From Thermoleophilia bacterium (GTDB lineage: Bacteria > Actinomycetota > Thermoleophilia > Gaiellales > Gaiellaceae): DNA of 14,931 nucleotides. This document shows positions 1-6,828 of the stretch, in pieces; within the stretch, counting starts at the first letter, position 1; every line of letters starts with the position of its first letter. Position numbers and translations under genes: made by a program. The DNA is taken from assembly GCA_025934335.1 (NCBI GenBank), contig JAICYG010000056.1, positions 1 to 14,931 of the forward strand, given 5' to 3'. The notes below the pieces were generated by a model. The model was not told where the DNA came from. It searched no databases and was given only the letters and a program-made list of their open reading frames with translations.

Positions 1-1
1 C

Positions 2-624
2 GCCGTGTGGACCGCGAACCTGACTGCGTTCCTGCTCGGCGCCGGGATGTACGCGTCCTTCATCGTCTTCCCGCAGTTCGCCCAGCTGCCGAAGAGCACC
101 GGCTTCGGCTACGGCGCGTCGGTCGTCGGCTCCGCTCTGTACCTCCTACCCTCCACGGCGGGCATGTTCGTGTTCGGCTTCGCCGCCGGGCACATCGCGC
201 GCCGGTTCGGATCGAAGACCGCGCTCGTCTCCGGCTCGGTCGTCACGGCCGGGTCGTTCGGCCTGATGGCCGTGCAGCACGACCACGTCTACGACATGCT
301 GATCAGCTCGGCGCTCCTCGGTATCGGCATCGGCCTCGCGTTCTCGGCGCTCGGCAACATCGTCGTCCAGGCGGTCGCCGAGCACCAGACGGGCGTCGCG
401 AGCGGCATGAACACGGTCATGCGCACGATCGGCGGGGCGCTCGGCGGTCAGCTCACCGCGACGTTCCTCGCGAACCACGTCCGCGACGGCCTGCCCACGC
501 TCACCGGGTTCATCGACGGCTTCGTGCTCTCGACGGCGTTCCTGGCGGTCTGCACGCTTGCGGCGTTGCTCGTGCCGGCGCAGCGCGCCCCCGGCTTCCG
601 CCGCCGGCTCGTCGCCGCCGACTG

Positions 625-625
<1 letters not shown>
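2..625 (+). CDS. MFS drug/solute transporter, C-terminal half (5' truncated by window edge)
   Basis: This is the C-terminal half of a major facilitator superfamily exporter; the reading frame is open from base 2 and the true start lies upstream of the window. About 207 residues are visible, with roughly six hydrophobic segments (for example around ANLTAFLLGAGMYASFIVF, ALYLLPSTAGMFVFGF, LLGIGIGLAFSALGNIVV and GFVLSTAFLAVCTLAALLV). The loop GHIARRFGSK matches the conserved cytoplasmic loop of these carriers. The stretch GVASGMNTVMRTIGGALGGQL resembles the late segment of 14-TM DHA2 (EmrB/QacA-type) proton-driven multidrug antiporters, which is family knowledge; the substrate cannot be read. The stop overlaps the next start (TGATG at 623-627), so the gene is probably cotranscribed and translationally coupled with the GluRS-like gene. 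The link between a drug exporter and tRNA synthetases looks positional rather than functional. The GTG at position 5 lies mid-protein and is not taken as a start. Confidence 0.85.
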
Positions 626-1629
<1,004 letters not shown>

Positions 1630-1633
1630 GGCG

Positions 1634-2923
1634 ATGCGCCTGTACGACACGTGGTCGCGCTCGCTCGTCGAGCTGCCGGAGCCGCCCGGCCCCGTCCGCA
1701 TGTACTTCTGCGGGCCGACCGTCTACGCGCGCGCACACATCGGGAACGCACGTCCGTTCGTCGTCGGCATGTGGCTGCGCGCGTGGCTGCGCGCGAACGG
1801 TTACGACGCGGAGCTCGTCCACAACATCACCGACATCAATGACAAGATCTACGACGCGGCGCCCGGCGCGAGCGCCGAGCTCGCCGCACGCGCCACACAG
1901 TGGTACCTCGACGACACGGGCGACCTCGGCCTCGGCATGCCAGACCACCTGCCCAGGGCGACGGACTCCGTGCCGGCGATCGTCGCGTTCATCGAGGAGC
2001 TGATCGCCCACGGCCACGCCTACGAGAGCGGCGGCGACGTCTACTTCAGCGTCGCGAGCCACCCTGAATACGGCAGGCTCTCGGGCCAGCGCCCGGACCA
2101 GGTCGAGCAGGGCGAGGAGCCGACCGCGCTCAAGCGCGACCCGCGTGACTTCGCGCTCTGGAAGACGAACAAGCCGGCGACCGAGGACACGTGGTGGGAC
2201 TCACCCTGGGGACGCGGCCGGCCCGGCTGGCACATCGAGTGCTCCGTGATGGCGGAGCAGATCTACGGCCCCGCGTTCGAGATCCACGGCGGCGGCCTCG
2301 ACCTCGTGTTCCCGCACCACGAGAACGAAGTGGCGCAGTCGCACGCGCTCGGCCACCCGTTCGCGCAGATCTGGGCGCACAACGGAATGCTCCGTTTCAC
2401 CGGCGAGAAGATGTCGAAGTCCACCGGAAACGTCGCGACCATCCGCGACGCGCTCGAGCAGTGGGGGAGTGAGACGATCCTCGTCTTCTTCCTGACCGCC
2501 TCGTGGCGGAAGCCGATCGACTACTCCGAGGAGACGATGCGCCAGGCGGCCGCGCGCCGCGACACGCTGCGCAACGCGTTCACGCTGGAGCCGGCGCCGG
2601 TCGAGGAGGAGCGGTGGCGCGCGTTCGTTGTGACGCTCGACGACGACTTCGACACGCCGGCCGCGCTCGCGGTGCTGCACGAGTGGGCGACGGTGGGGCA
2701 GCTCGAGCTGCTGCGGCGCGGCCTCGCGATCTTCGGCCTCGAGTCGCTCGCCGAGCGCGAGGAGGCACCGCCCGAGGTGCGCGACCTCGCCGAGCGCCGC
2801 GCCCGCGCGCGCACGGAGCGGGACTTCGAGACGTCCGACCGGCTGCGCGACGAGCTGGGCGCGCTCGGCTGGGAGATGCGCGACGAGCCAGGCGGCGGCT
2901 ACATGCTCGTCCGGCGTGCCTGA
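1634..2923 (+). CDS. cysS: Cysteine--tRNA ligase
   Basis: Class I cysteinyl-tRNA synthetase, which activates cysteine with ATP and charges tRNA-Cys in the cytosol. At 429 residues it is slightly shorter than the usual 450-470. The HIGH motif is HIGN (35-38) and the KMSKS loop is exact (KMSKS, 259-263). The four expected zinc ligands are present: Cys26 (YFCGPTVY), Cys203 (WHIECS), His228 and Glu232 (HHENE). The tract HNITDINDKI and the C-terminal RARTERDFETSDRLRDEL segment, typical of the CysRS anticodon-side domain, support CysS rather than the related mycothiol ligase MshC, which lacks that tail. The ATG is chosen because it lies four bases after the upstream stop and begins the conserved RLYDTWSR start. 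The 3' end overlaps rlmB by 8 bp. It sits in the MFS-gltX-cysS-rlmB run and no separate promoter or T-box is visible, so it is likely cotranscribed. Confidence 0.96.
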   Translation: MRLYDTWSRSLVELPEPPGPVRMYFCGPTVYARAHIGNARPFVVGMWLRAWLRANGYDAELVHNITDINDKIYDAAPGASAELAARATQWYLDDTGDLGLGMPDHLPRATDSVPAIVAFIEELIAHGHAYESGGDVYFSVASHPEYGRLSGQRPDQVEQGEEPTALKRDPRDFALWKTNKPATEDTWWDSPWGRGRPGWHIECSVMAEQIYGPAFEIHGGGLDLVFPHHENEVAQSHALGHPFAQIWAHNGMLRFTGEKMSKSTGNVATIRDALEQWGSETILVFFLTASWRKPIDYSEETMRQAAARRDTLRNAFTLEPAPVEEERWRAFVVTLDDDFDTPAALAVLHEWATVGQLELLRRGLAIFGLESLAEREEAPPEVRDLAERRARARTERDFETSDRLRDELGALGWEMRDEPGGGYMLVRRA

Positions 2924-3620
2924 TCTGGTCTACGGCCGCCGGCCCGTCCGCGAGGCGCTTCGCGGCCGCCGCGAGGTGCTCGAGATCTGGGCGACCGAAC
3001 GCGCGGTGAAGGCAGAGCCGTGGCTCGCCGAGGCACGCCCGAGGCAGAAGGCCGAGCGTGACCTCTCGGAGCGTGCCGGCACGCGCGACCATCAGGGCGT
3101 GCTGGCGCTCGTCGAGCCGTTCGGCTACGCCGACGCGTATCAGCTCGCGGCCGGCGAGCGGCCGCTGCTCGCGGTGCTCGACCGGGTCACCGATCCGCGC
3201 AACCTGGGCGCCGTCTGCCGGAGCGCCGAGGGGGCCGGGGCGACCGGCGTCGTCGTGCCGGCGCACGGCTCCGCGGTCGTCACGCCCGCGGTCGCGCGTG
3301 CATCCGCCGGTGCGGTGGAGCACCTGCCGGTCGCCGTCGTCACGAACCTCGCCCGCTACCTCGAGGAGGTGAAGGGCGGCGACCTGTGGGTGTTCGGCGC
3401 CGCCGGCGAGGCCTCGTCGAGGCCGATGTGGGAGACGGATCTCTCCGGCGGGCTCGCACTCGTGCTCGGCGCGGAGGGGAAGGGCCTGCGTCCGCTGGTC
3501 CGCCGGACGTGTGACGCGCTCGTCTCGATCCCGCTCCATGGTCGGGTCGAGTCGCTGAACGTGTCGGTCGCCGCGGCGCTTCTCCTGTACGAGGCACGCC
3601 GCCAGCGGCAAGGCGAGTAA
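2916..3620 (+). CDS. rlmB: 23S rRNA (guanosine-2'-O-)-methyltransferase RlmB family (SpoU/TrmH)
   Basis: SPOUT-superfamily RNA 2'-O-methyltransferase of 234 residues that would use S-adenosylmethionine to methylate rRNA; RlmB modifies a guanosine in the 23S rRNA peptidyl-transferase region (family knowledge). The N-terminal substrate-binding domain begins LVYGRRPVREALRG. The catalytic domain has the three SpoU motifs: DRVTDPRNLGAVCRSAEGAG (motif 1, with catalytic-type Asn-Leu-Gly and Arg), LVLGAEGKGLRPLVRRTCD (motif 2) and SIPLHGRVESLNVSVAAAL (motif 3, the AdoMet-binding knot). The GTG start at 2916 is chosen because the conserved N-terminus begins there; it overlaps the end of cysS by 8 bp, implying translational coupling. 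The N-terminal domain is compact compared with the roughly 240-250 residue family norm. A TrmH-type tRNA methyltransferase is the main alternative, but the cysS-rlmB-sigH gene order favours RlmB. Confidence 0.9.
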   Translation: MPDLVYGRRPVREALRGRREVLEIWATERAVKAEPWLAEARPRQKAERDLSERAGTRDHQGVLALVEPFGYADAYQLAAGERPLLAVLDRVTDPRNLGAVCRSAEGAGATGVVVPAHGSAVVTPAVARASAGAVEHLPVAVVTNLARYLEEVKGGDLWVFGAAGEASSRPMWETDLSGGLALVLGAEGKGLRPLVRRTCDALVSIPLHGRVESLNVSVAAALLLYEARRQRQGE

Positions 3621-3642
3621 ACGGGTCCACTGCAATTGGGTC

Positions 3643-3671
3643 TTGTGCTCCTTGCGGGACCTTGCTAGATT
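3643..3671 (+). promoter_or_regulatory. Predicted housekeeping-sigma promoter of sigH
   Basis: The hexamers TTGTGC (3643-3648) and TAGATT (3666-3671) are separated by exactly 17 bp in the 133-bp gap between rlmB and sigH. TAGATT fits the TANNNT form of actinobacterial -10 boxes and TTGTGC is a fair -35. Transcription would begin near 3678, giving a leader of about 75 nt for sigH. This makes sigH separately transcribable from the upstream translation genes. Confidence 0.55.
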
Positions 3672-3694
3672 CACCTCGACCTAAGGGTGAGAGT

Positions 3695-3712
3695 TCGGCG
3701 ATCGATCGCCGA
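3695..3712. promoter_or_regulatory. Perfect 18-bp palindrome in the sigH leader
   Basis: TCGGCGATCGATCGCCGA is a perfect inverted repeat lying about 17 bp after the predicted start of transcription and 41 bp before the sigH start codon. As DNA it could be a dimeric operator just downstream of the promoter. As RNA it would be self-complementary but has no proper loop, so a strong hairpin would need to sacrifice the central CGAT. The operator reading is therefore slightly preferred. No regulator for it can be named. Confidence 0.4.
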
Positions 3713-3753
3713 GCAACCACTCCAAATCGTCCGCAAATTCCGGGGGTTCAGGC

Positions 3754-4416
3754 GTGGCTGTCCGCACCGCAACCGTCCAGAAGTCACCGCAGAAGGCTCA
3801 ACGAGAGCTTGAGGATCTCCAGCTCGTCATGAAGGCGCGAAACGGCTCGGGCGCCGCGATGGATGCCTTGATCCGCAGGTACACGTCGTTCGTCCGGCTC
3901 AAGGCCAGCTCGTATTTCCTCGCCGGGGGCGACTCGGATGACCTGATCCAGGAGGGGCTCGTCGGCCTCTACAAGGCGGTGCGGGACTTCCGCCCGGACA
4001 AGGAGACGTCGTTTCGCTCGTTCGCCGAGCTGTGCGTCACCCGCCAGATCATCACGGCGATCAAGACGGCGACGAGGTTCAAGCACGCGCCGCTCAACTC
4101 GTACGTCTCGTTCAGCCACACTCCCGCCGGGCAAGAGGGCGACGACTGCACGCTCGGCGACGCACTGCCGGGGCCGGCCGTGAACGACCCCTCGGTGCGG
4201 GTGATCTCGACCGAGGAACTGCAGTCACTCGTCGGCTGCCTCTCGACGACGCTCTCGCCGCTCGAGTCGGACGCGCTGCGCCTCTACCTGGAGGGGTCGT
4301 CGTACGAGCAGATGGCGGACGAGCTCGGCTGCGACACGAAGACGATCGACAACGCGCTCCAGCGCGTGAAGCGGAAGATCCTCACGCACCAGAGCTCGCG
4401 CGCCGTCCTGCAGTAG
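3754..4416 (+). CDS. sigH: RNA polymerase sigma factor, SigH/Spo0H type
   Basis: Sigma-70-family factor of 220 residues that recruits RNA polymerase to alternative promoters. It closely resembles the Bacillus sigma-H (Spo0H) pattern. Region 2 spans about residues 40-111, with RRYTSFVRLKASSYFL, DDLIQEGLVGLYKAVRDF, FRSFAELCVTRQIITAIKTA (core-binding and -10 recognition) and KHAPLNSYVSF just after it. Region 4 spans about 165-210 and contains the helix-turn-helix SSYEQMADELGCDTKTIDNA followed by LQRVKRK. Length matches the family (about 218). The GTG start is supported by a GGGGG Shine-Dalgarno (3742-3746) seven bases upstream. It follows rlmB as in Firmicutes and precedes tRNA-Thr. In Bacillus this factor serves the transition to stationary phase and sporulation; the role in this actinomycete is unknown. 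Its own promoter and a palindromic leader suggest independent regulation. No anti-sigma gene is adjacent. Confidence 0.9.
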   Translation: MAVRTATVQKSPQKAQRELEDLQLVMKARNGSGAAMDALIRRYTSFVRLKASSYFLAGGDSDDLIQEGLVGLYKAVRDFRPDKETSFRSFAELCVTRQIITAIKTATRFKHAPLNSYVSFSHTPAGQEGDDCTLGDALPGPAVNDPSVRVISTEELQSLVGCLSTTLSPLESDALRLYLEGSSYEQMADELGCDTKTIDNALQRVKRKILTHQSSRAVLQ

Positions 4417-4423
4417 AAGGTTC

Positions 4424-4449
4424 TCTGACACCATGAGGTGTCAGACACC
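4424..4449. repeat. Alternating GACACC/GGTGTC inverted-repeat cluster after sigH
   Basis: TCTGACACC (4424-4432) pairs perfectly with GGTGTCAGA (4437-4445) around an ATGA loop, giving a 9-bp stem just after the sigH stop. The second arm also forms a second palindrome, GGTGTC-A-GACACC (4437-4449), so the unit GACACC occurs as forward, inverted, forward. There is no T-tract, so it is a weak candidate for an intrinsic terminator. It could equally be a REP-like interspersed element or a processing hairpin ahead of the tRNA, which begins 10 nt later. Confidence 0.5.
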
Positions 4450-4458
4450 AGTGCGCGC

Positions 4459-4531
4459 GCCGGAGTAGCTCAGCTGGTAGAGCGCCTCTCTTGTAAAGAG
4501 GATGCCAGGGGTTCGAGTCCCCTCTCCGGCT
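4459..4531 (+). tRNA. tRNA-Thr (anticodon UGU)
   Basis: A complete 73-nt cloverleaf. The acceptor stem GCCGGAG/CTCCGGC pairs perfectly and the discriminator is T4531. The D-arm starts GCTC with the AGCTGGTAGA loop. The anticodon stem CCTCT/AGAGG encloses loop CTTGTAA with anticodon TGT at 4492-4494. The variable loop is 5 nt, and the T-arm AGGGG/CCCCT has loop TTCGAGT. It reads ACA (and wobble ACG) threonine codons. The 3' CCA is not encoded. It sits 42 bp after sigH and may be cotranscribed with it; no second tRNA follows. Confidence 0.97.
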
Positions 4532-4540
4532 TGTATCCCA

Positions 4541-4565
4541 GCGGGCGCCTCTAGGCCTCGCCCGC
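4541..4565. terminator. Bidirectional hairpin between tRNA-Thr and the PLP-enzyme gene
   Basis: GCGGGCG (4541-4547) pairs with CGCCCGC (4559-4565) around an 11-nt loop that contains the stop codon of the minus-strand gene (4551-4553). Its position between two converging transcription units suggests a shared terminator. It lacks a clear U-tract on either strand, which is common in GC-rich actinomycetes. Confidence 0.45.
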
Positions 4566-5534
4566 AGGCGACCCAACCCTGTCGAGAGCCGCCGCGAGGT
4601 CCGCCCACAGCTCCTCGACGTCCTCGACGCCGACCGAGAGGCGCAGCAGGCCGCGCGGCACGCGGTCGCCCTCCCAGCGGTGGCGGCTCTCGATCGAGCT
4701 GCGGACGCTGCCGAGCGAGGTCATGTTCGCGATGATCGTCGTCGACGTCTCGACCAGGCGCGCCCCGTCGTCGGCGACGTCGAAAGAGATCAGGCCGCCG
4801 ATGCCCGGATGACGCACGCGAAGGACCGCCGGGTGCCCGCCGAGGCGGCGCGCCAGCTCGATCGCACTGTCCGTCTGACGCCGCACGCGTAGCTCGAGCG
4901 TCGTGAGGCCACGCAGGAGCGAAGCGGCCGCATCCGGTGACGCCGAGAGCCCGAGTCGCAGGCGCACCTGGTACAGCCGCTCGCGCCGCGCCGCGTCGCG
5001 CGTCACCGTCGCGCCGAGCAGAGCGTCGTGGTGCCCCGTCAGGTACTTCGTCGCCGAGTGCAGCGAGACGTCGGCGCCCTCGTCGAGAGGGCGCAGGAAG
5101 ACCGGCGTCGAGACGGTCGCATCGCACACGACGAGACCCGGATGCGTGCGCAGCGCCTCCCAGTCCGGGAGCGTCAGGAACGGGTTCGCCGGCGCCTCGA
5201 CCCACACGAGGTCGGCTTTCTCGGGCGGCGGCCCGGTCTGGTCGAACTCGATCACATTCAGCCCCCACCGCGCGAGCTCGGTGAGCGTGACGCCCGTGCC
5301 GTAGTAGGCGCCCTCGGCGAGCGCGACCGTCGAGCCCGGCTCGCAGAAGGCGACGATGCACGCGGTGACCGCGGCGGTGCCGGAGCCGAAGAGGAGAGCG
5401 TCGCCGCCTTCGAGCGCGCCCAGCGCGTCCTCCGCCGCCTTGCCGGTCGGGTGCGCGTTCCGCTGGTAGGCGAACTCACGGGCCTCGCCCTGCTCGTCGT
5501 ACGGCCAGGCGGTGGCGCGGTCGACGCTGCTCAT
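4551..5534 (-). CDS. Cys/Met metabolism PLP-dependent enzyme (cystathionine gamma-synthase/lyase family)
   Basis: Fold-type I PLP enzyme of 327 residues in the family containing cystathionine gamma-synthase, cystathionine gamma-lyase, methionine gamma-lyase and O-acetylhomoserine sulfhydrylase. It would act on sulfur amino acids or homoserine esters in the cytosol. Visible landmarks are YQRNAHPTGKAAEDALGALEGG near the N-terminus, the phosphate-binding FGSGTAAVTA (about 49-58), Tyr78 in GAYYGT (cofactor stacking), EAPANPFL, Asp138 in VVCDATVSTP (pyridine nitrogen partner), and Lys163 in SLHSATKYLTGH (Schiff-base lysine). It is shorter than the usual 380-400 residues, mostly in the N-terminal arm and the C-terminal domain, so quaternary contacts and specificity may differ. 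The ATG overlaps the preceding small ORF's stop (ATGA), implying translational coupling in the minus-strand operon. The exact reaction cannot be decided from sequence. Confidence 0.85.
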   Translation of the reverse strand: MSSVDRATAWPYDEQGEAREFAYQRNAHPTGKAAEDALGALEGGDALLFGSGTAAVTACIVAFCEPGSTVALAEGAYYGTGVTLTELARWGLNVIEFDQTGPPPEKADLVWVEAPANPFLTLPDWEALRTHPGLVVCDATVSTPVFLRPLDEGADVSLHSATKYLTGHHDALLGATVTRDAARRERLYQVRLRLGLSASPDAAASLLRGLTTLELRVRRQTDSAIELARRLGGHPAVLRVRHPGIGGLISFDVADDGARLVETSTTIIANMTSLGSVRSSIESRHRWEGDRVPRGLLRLSVGVEDVEELWADLAAALDRVGSPAGEA

Positions 5535-5632
5535 GACGCGGGGGTGAACAGGGTCAGCTGCATGCCGTCGGGCGCGGTGAGCCGCGCGCGCGAGTCGTCG
5601 ACCGTCAGCGCAAGCCTCAGCTCCTTGACCAT
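5531..5632 (-). pseudogene. 33-codon internally deleted VOC (glyoxalase/bleomycin-resistance fold) gene remnant
   Basis: This tiny ORF links the two PLP-enzyme genes. Its first residues, MVKELRLALTVDD, look like the opening strand of a VOC-superfamily metalloprotein. Its last residues, RLTAPDGMQLTLFTPAS, look like the closing strand and metal-ligand region of the same family. The roughly 80-100 residues that normally lie between are absent and the frame is intact, so this reads as an in-frame internal deletion. It still has an excellent ribosome-binding site, AAGGAG (complement of 5638-5643), five bases from its ATG inside the 3' end of the upstream gene. Its TGA overlaps the ATG of the downstream gene. 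It may persist because it carries the ribosome onward to the next gene. The peptide is too short to fold as a VOC module. Assembly collapse is an alternative explanation. Confidence 0.6.
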
Positions 5633-6801
5633 GCGATCTCCTTCACGCCCTCGAGGAGCCGGTCGAGGTCGCCGTCGTCGTTGTAGTAGTGGACGGAGGC
5701 GCGAACCGCGCCCGCGATGCCGCGGGCGCCATAGTCGAGCTGTGCCGACGACGCCTCCATGACCGAGACGTTGACGCTGCGTTCCGCGAGCCGGTCGCGT
5801 ACGGCCACCGGATCGACGCCCGCCACGTCGAACGTCACCGTCGCGCCCAGAACCGCGCCGCGATCGAGCACCGTGACGCCGCCGATCTCCGCGAGCGCCG
5901 CGCGCAGGCTCGCCGCCAGGTTGCCGACGCGCTCCCAGATCACGTCGATCCCGAGCTCGAGCGCGTAATCGACGGCGACTCCGAGCCCGATCTTGCCGGC
6001 GTAGTAGGTCTCCCAGTTCTCGAAGCGTCGCGCGTCGTCGCGGATCCGGTAACTCCCGTCCGGCAGCCAGTCGGCCGCGTGCATGTCGAGGAGCGGCGGC
6101 TCGAGCTCCTCGATCAGCGTGCGGCGCACCCAGAGGAACCCGGTGCCGCGGGGCCCGCGCAGGAACTTGCGGCCGGTGCCGGAGAGGACGTCGCAGCCGA
6201 TCCTCTCGACGTCGAGCGGCAGTTGGCCGACCGACTGGCAGGCGTCGAGGAGGAGGGGCACGCCCGCGGCGCGGGTGACGCGGCCGACCTCGGCCGCCGG
6301 GTTGACGAGGCCGCTCTGTGTCGGCACGTGCACCAGCGAGACGAGACGCACGTCGTCGTGGAGCATGTTCCCGAGCGCGGCGACGTCGATCTGCCCGTGC
6401 TCGTCGTCGGGGACGACCTCGATCCGCGCGCCGGTGCGGTGGGCGACCTGCTTCAGCGCGATCCAGTTCGAGGCGTACTCGGCGCGGCCGGTGAGAACGC
6501 GGTCCCGCGGGCCGAGGCGAAATGCGTAGAACGCCATGTCCCACGCGCGGGTCGCGTTCTCGACGACCGCGATCTCGTCGCGGTGCGCGTTCACGAGCCG
6601 CGCAAGCGAGTCGTACGTGTGCTCCCAGAGCTCGCGCCGCTCGCGCGCCGCCTCGTAACCGCCGATCTCCGCCTCGCGCTGCAGGTGCCCGACGATTGCG
6701 TCCAGCACCTGCTGCGGGGGGAGCGAGGAGCCCGCATTGTTCAGATGCGCGACATGGGCGACGCCGGGCGTGTCGGCGCGGACGCGATCGAGGTCGATCA
6801 T
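5617..6801 (-). CDS. Aminotransferase class V-fold PLP-dependent enzyme
   Basis: Fold-type I PLP enzyme of 394 residues in the class V group, which includes cysteine desulfurases, isopenicillin N epimerase-like proteins and C-S lyases such as EgtE. Landmarks are HLNNAGSSLPP (18-29, substrate-side loop), GGYEAARE (47-54), VENATRAWDMAFY (80-92, cofactor phosphate region), VHVPTQSGLVNP (158-168), Asp186 and Gln189 in LLLDACQSVGQ, and Lys212 in SGTGRKFLRGPRGTGFLWV as the Schiff-base lysine. No cysteine-bearing catalytic loop of the SufS/IscS type is obvious, so an ordinary cysteine desulfurase is less likely than an epimerase-, lyase- or aminotransferase-type activity. Length is normal for the group. 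The ATG at 6801 faces the carboxyltransferase start with only 27 bp between. It is the first gene of an operon with the VOC remnant and the Cys/Met PLP enzyme, suggesting amino-acid or thiol metabolism. Confidence 0.85.
   Translation of the reverse strand: MIDLDRVRADTPGVAHVAHLNNAGSSLPPQQVLDAIVGHLQREAEIGGYEAARERRELWEHTYDSLARLVNAHRDEIAVVENATRAWDMAFYAFRLGPRDRVLTGRAEYASNWIALKQVAHRTGARIEVVPDDEHGQIDVAALGNMLHDDVRLVSLVHVPTQSGLVNPAAEVGRVTRAAGVPLLLDACQSVGQLPLDVERIGCDVLSGTGRKFLRGPRGTGFLWVRRTLIEELEPPLLDMHAADWLPDGSYRIRDDARRFENWETYYAGKIGLGVAVDYALELGIDVIWERVGNLAASLRAALAEIGGVTVLDRGAVLGATVTFDVAGVDPVAVRDRLAERSVNVSVMEASSAQLDYGARGIAGAVRASVHYYNDDGDLDRLLEGVKEIAWSRS
5638..5643 (-). promoter_or_regulatory. Strong Shine-Dalgarno retained for the VOC remnant
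   Basis: AAGGAG on the minus strand lies five bases before the ATG at 5632, inside the coding end of the class V enzyme. It indicates the 33-codon ORF is, or recently was, translated, and it may feed ribosomes to the downstream PLP-enzyme gene through the ATGA junction. Confidence 0.6.
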
Positions 6802-6828
6802 CGCCCAAGCCTATGTACGCTCCGCCCG
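6802..6828. promoter_or_regulatory. 27-bp divergent promoter with leaderless-type -10 boxes on both strands
   Basis: The two start codons are 27 bp apart. On the plus strand TACGCT (6816-6821) is followed by exactly 7 nt and then the ATG, matching the TANNNT-N7-RTG pattern of actinobacterial leaderless genes. On the minus strand TAGGCT (complement of 6808-6813) is followed by 6 nt and ATG. Neither gene has a convincing Shine-Dalgarno. The two -10 boxes lie almost side by side, so expression of the PLP operon and the carboxyltransferase is likely mutually linked. Confidence 0.5.

Noticed and set aside
7..624. Upstream in-frame extension of the GluRS-like gene, making a 540-residue protein
   Set aside because: The extra 206 residues are Arg-rich, have no homology-like motifs and overlap the well-supported MFS gene in another frame. 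The conserved GluRS N-terminus starts at 625.
1634..2923. Mycothiol ligase MshC instead of CysRS
   Set aside because: The protein retains the C-terminal segment ending DFETSDRLRDEL that MshC lacks, and it sits in a translation gene cluster.
4532..4550. Second tRNA directly after tRNA-Thr
   Set aside because: The following bases do not form a cloverleaf; they form the arm of a terminator-like hairpin.
5689..6828. Open frame upstream of the carboxyltransferase that would extend it to 905 residues
   Set aside because: It is antisense to the class V PLP enzyme, lacks recognisable motifs, and the conserved protein starts at 6829.
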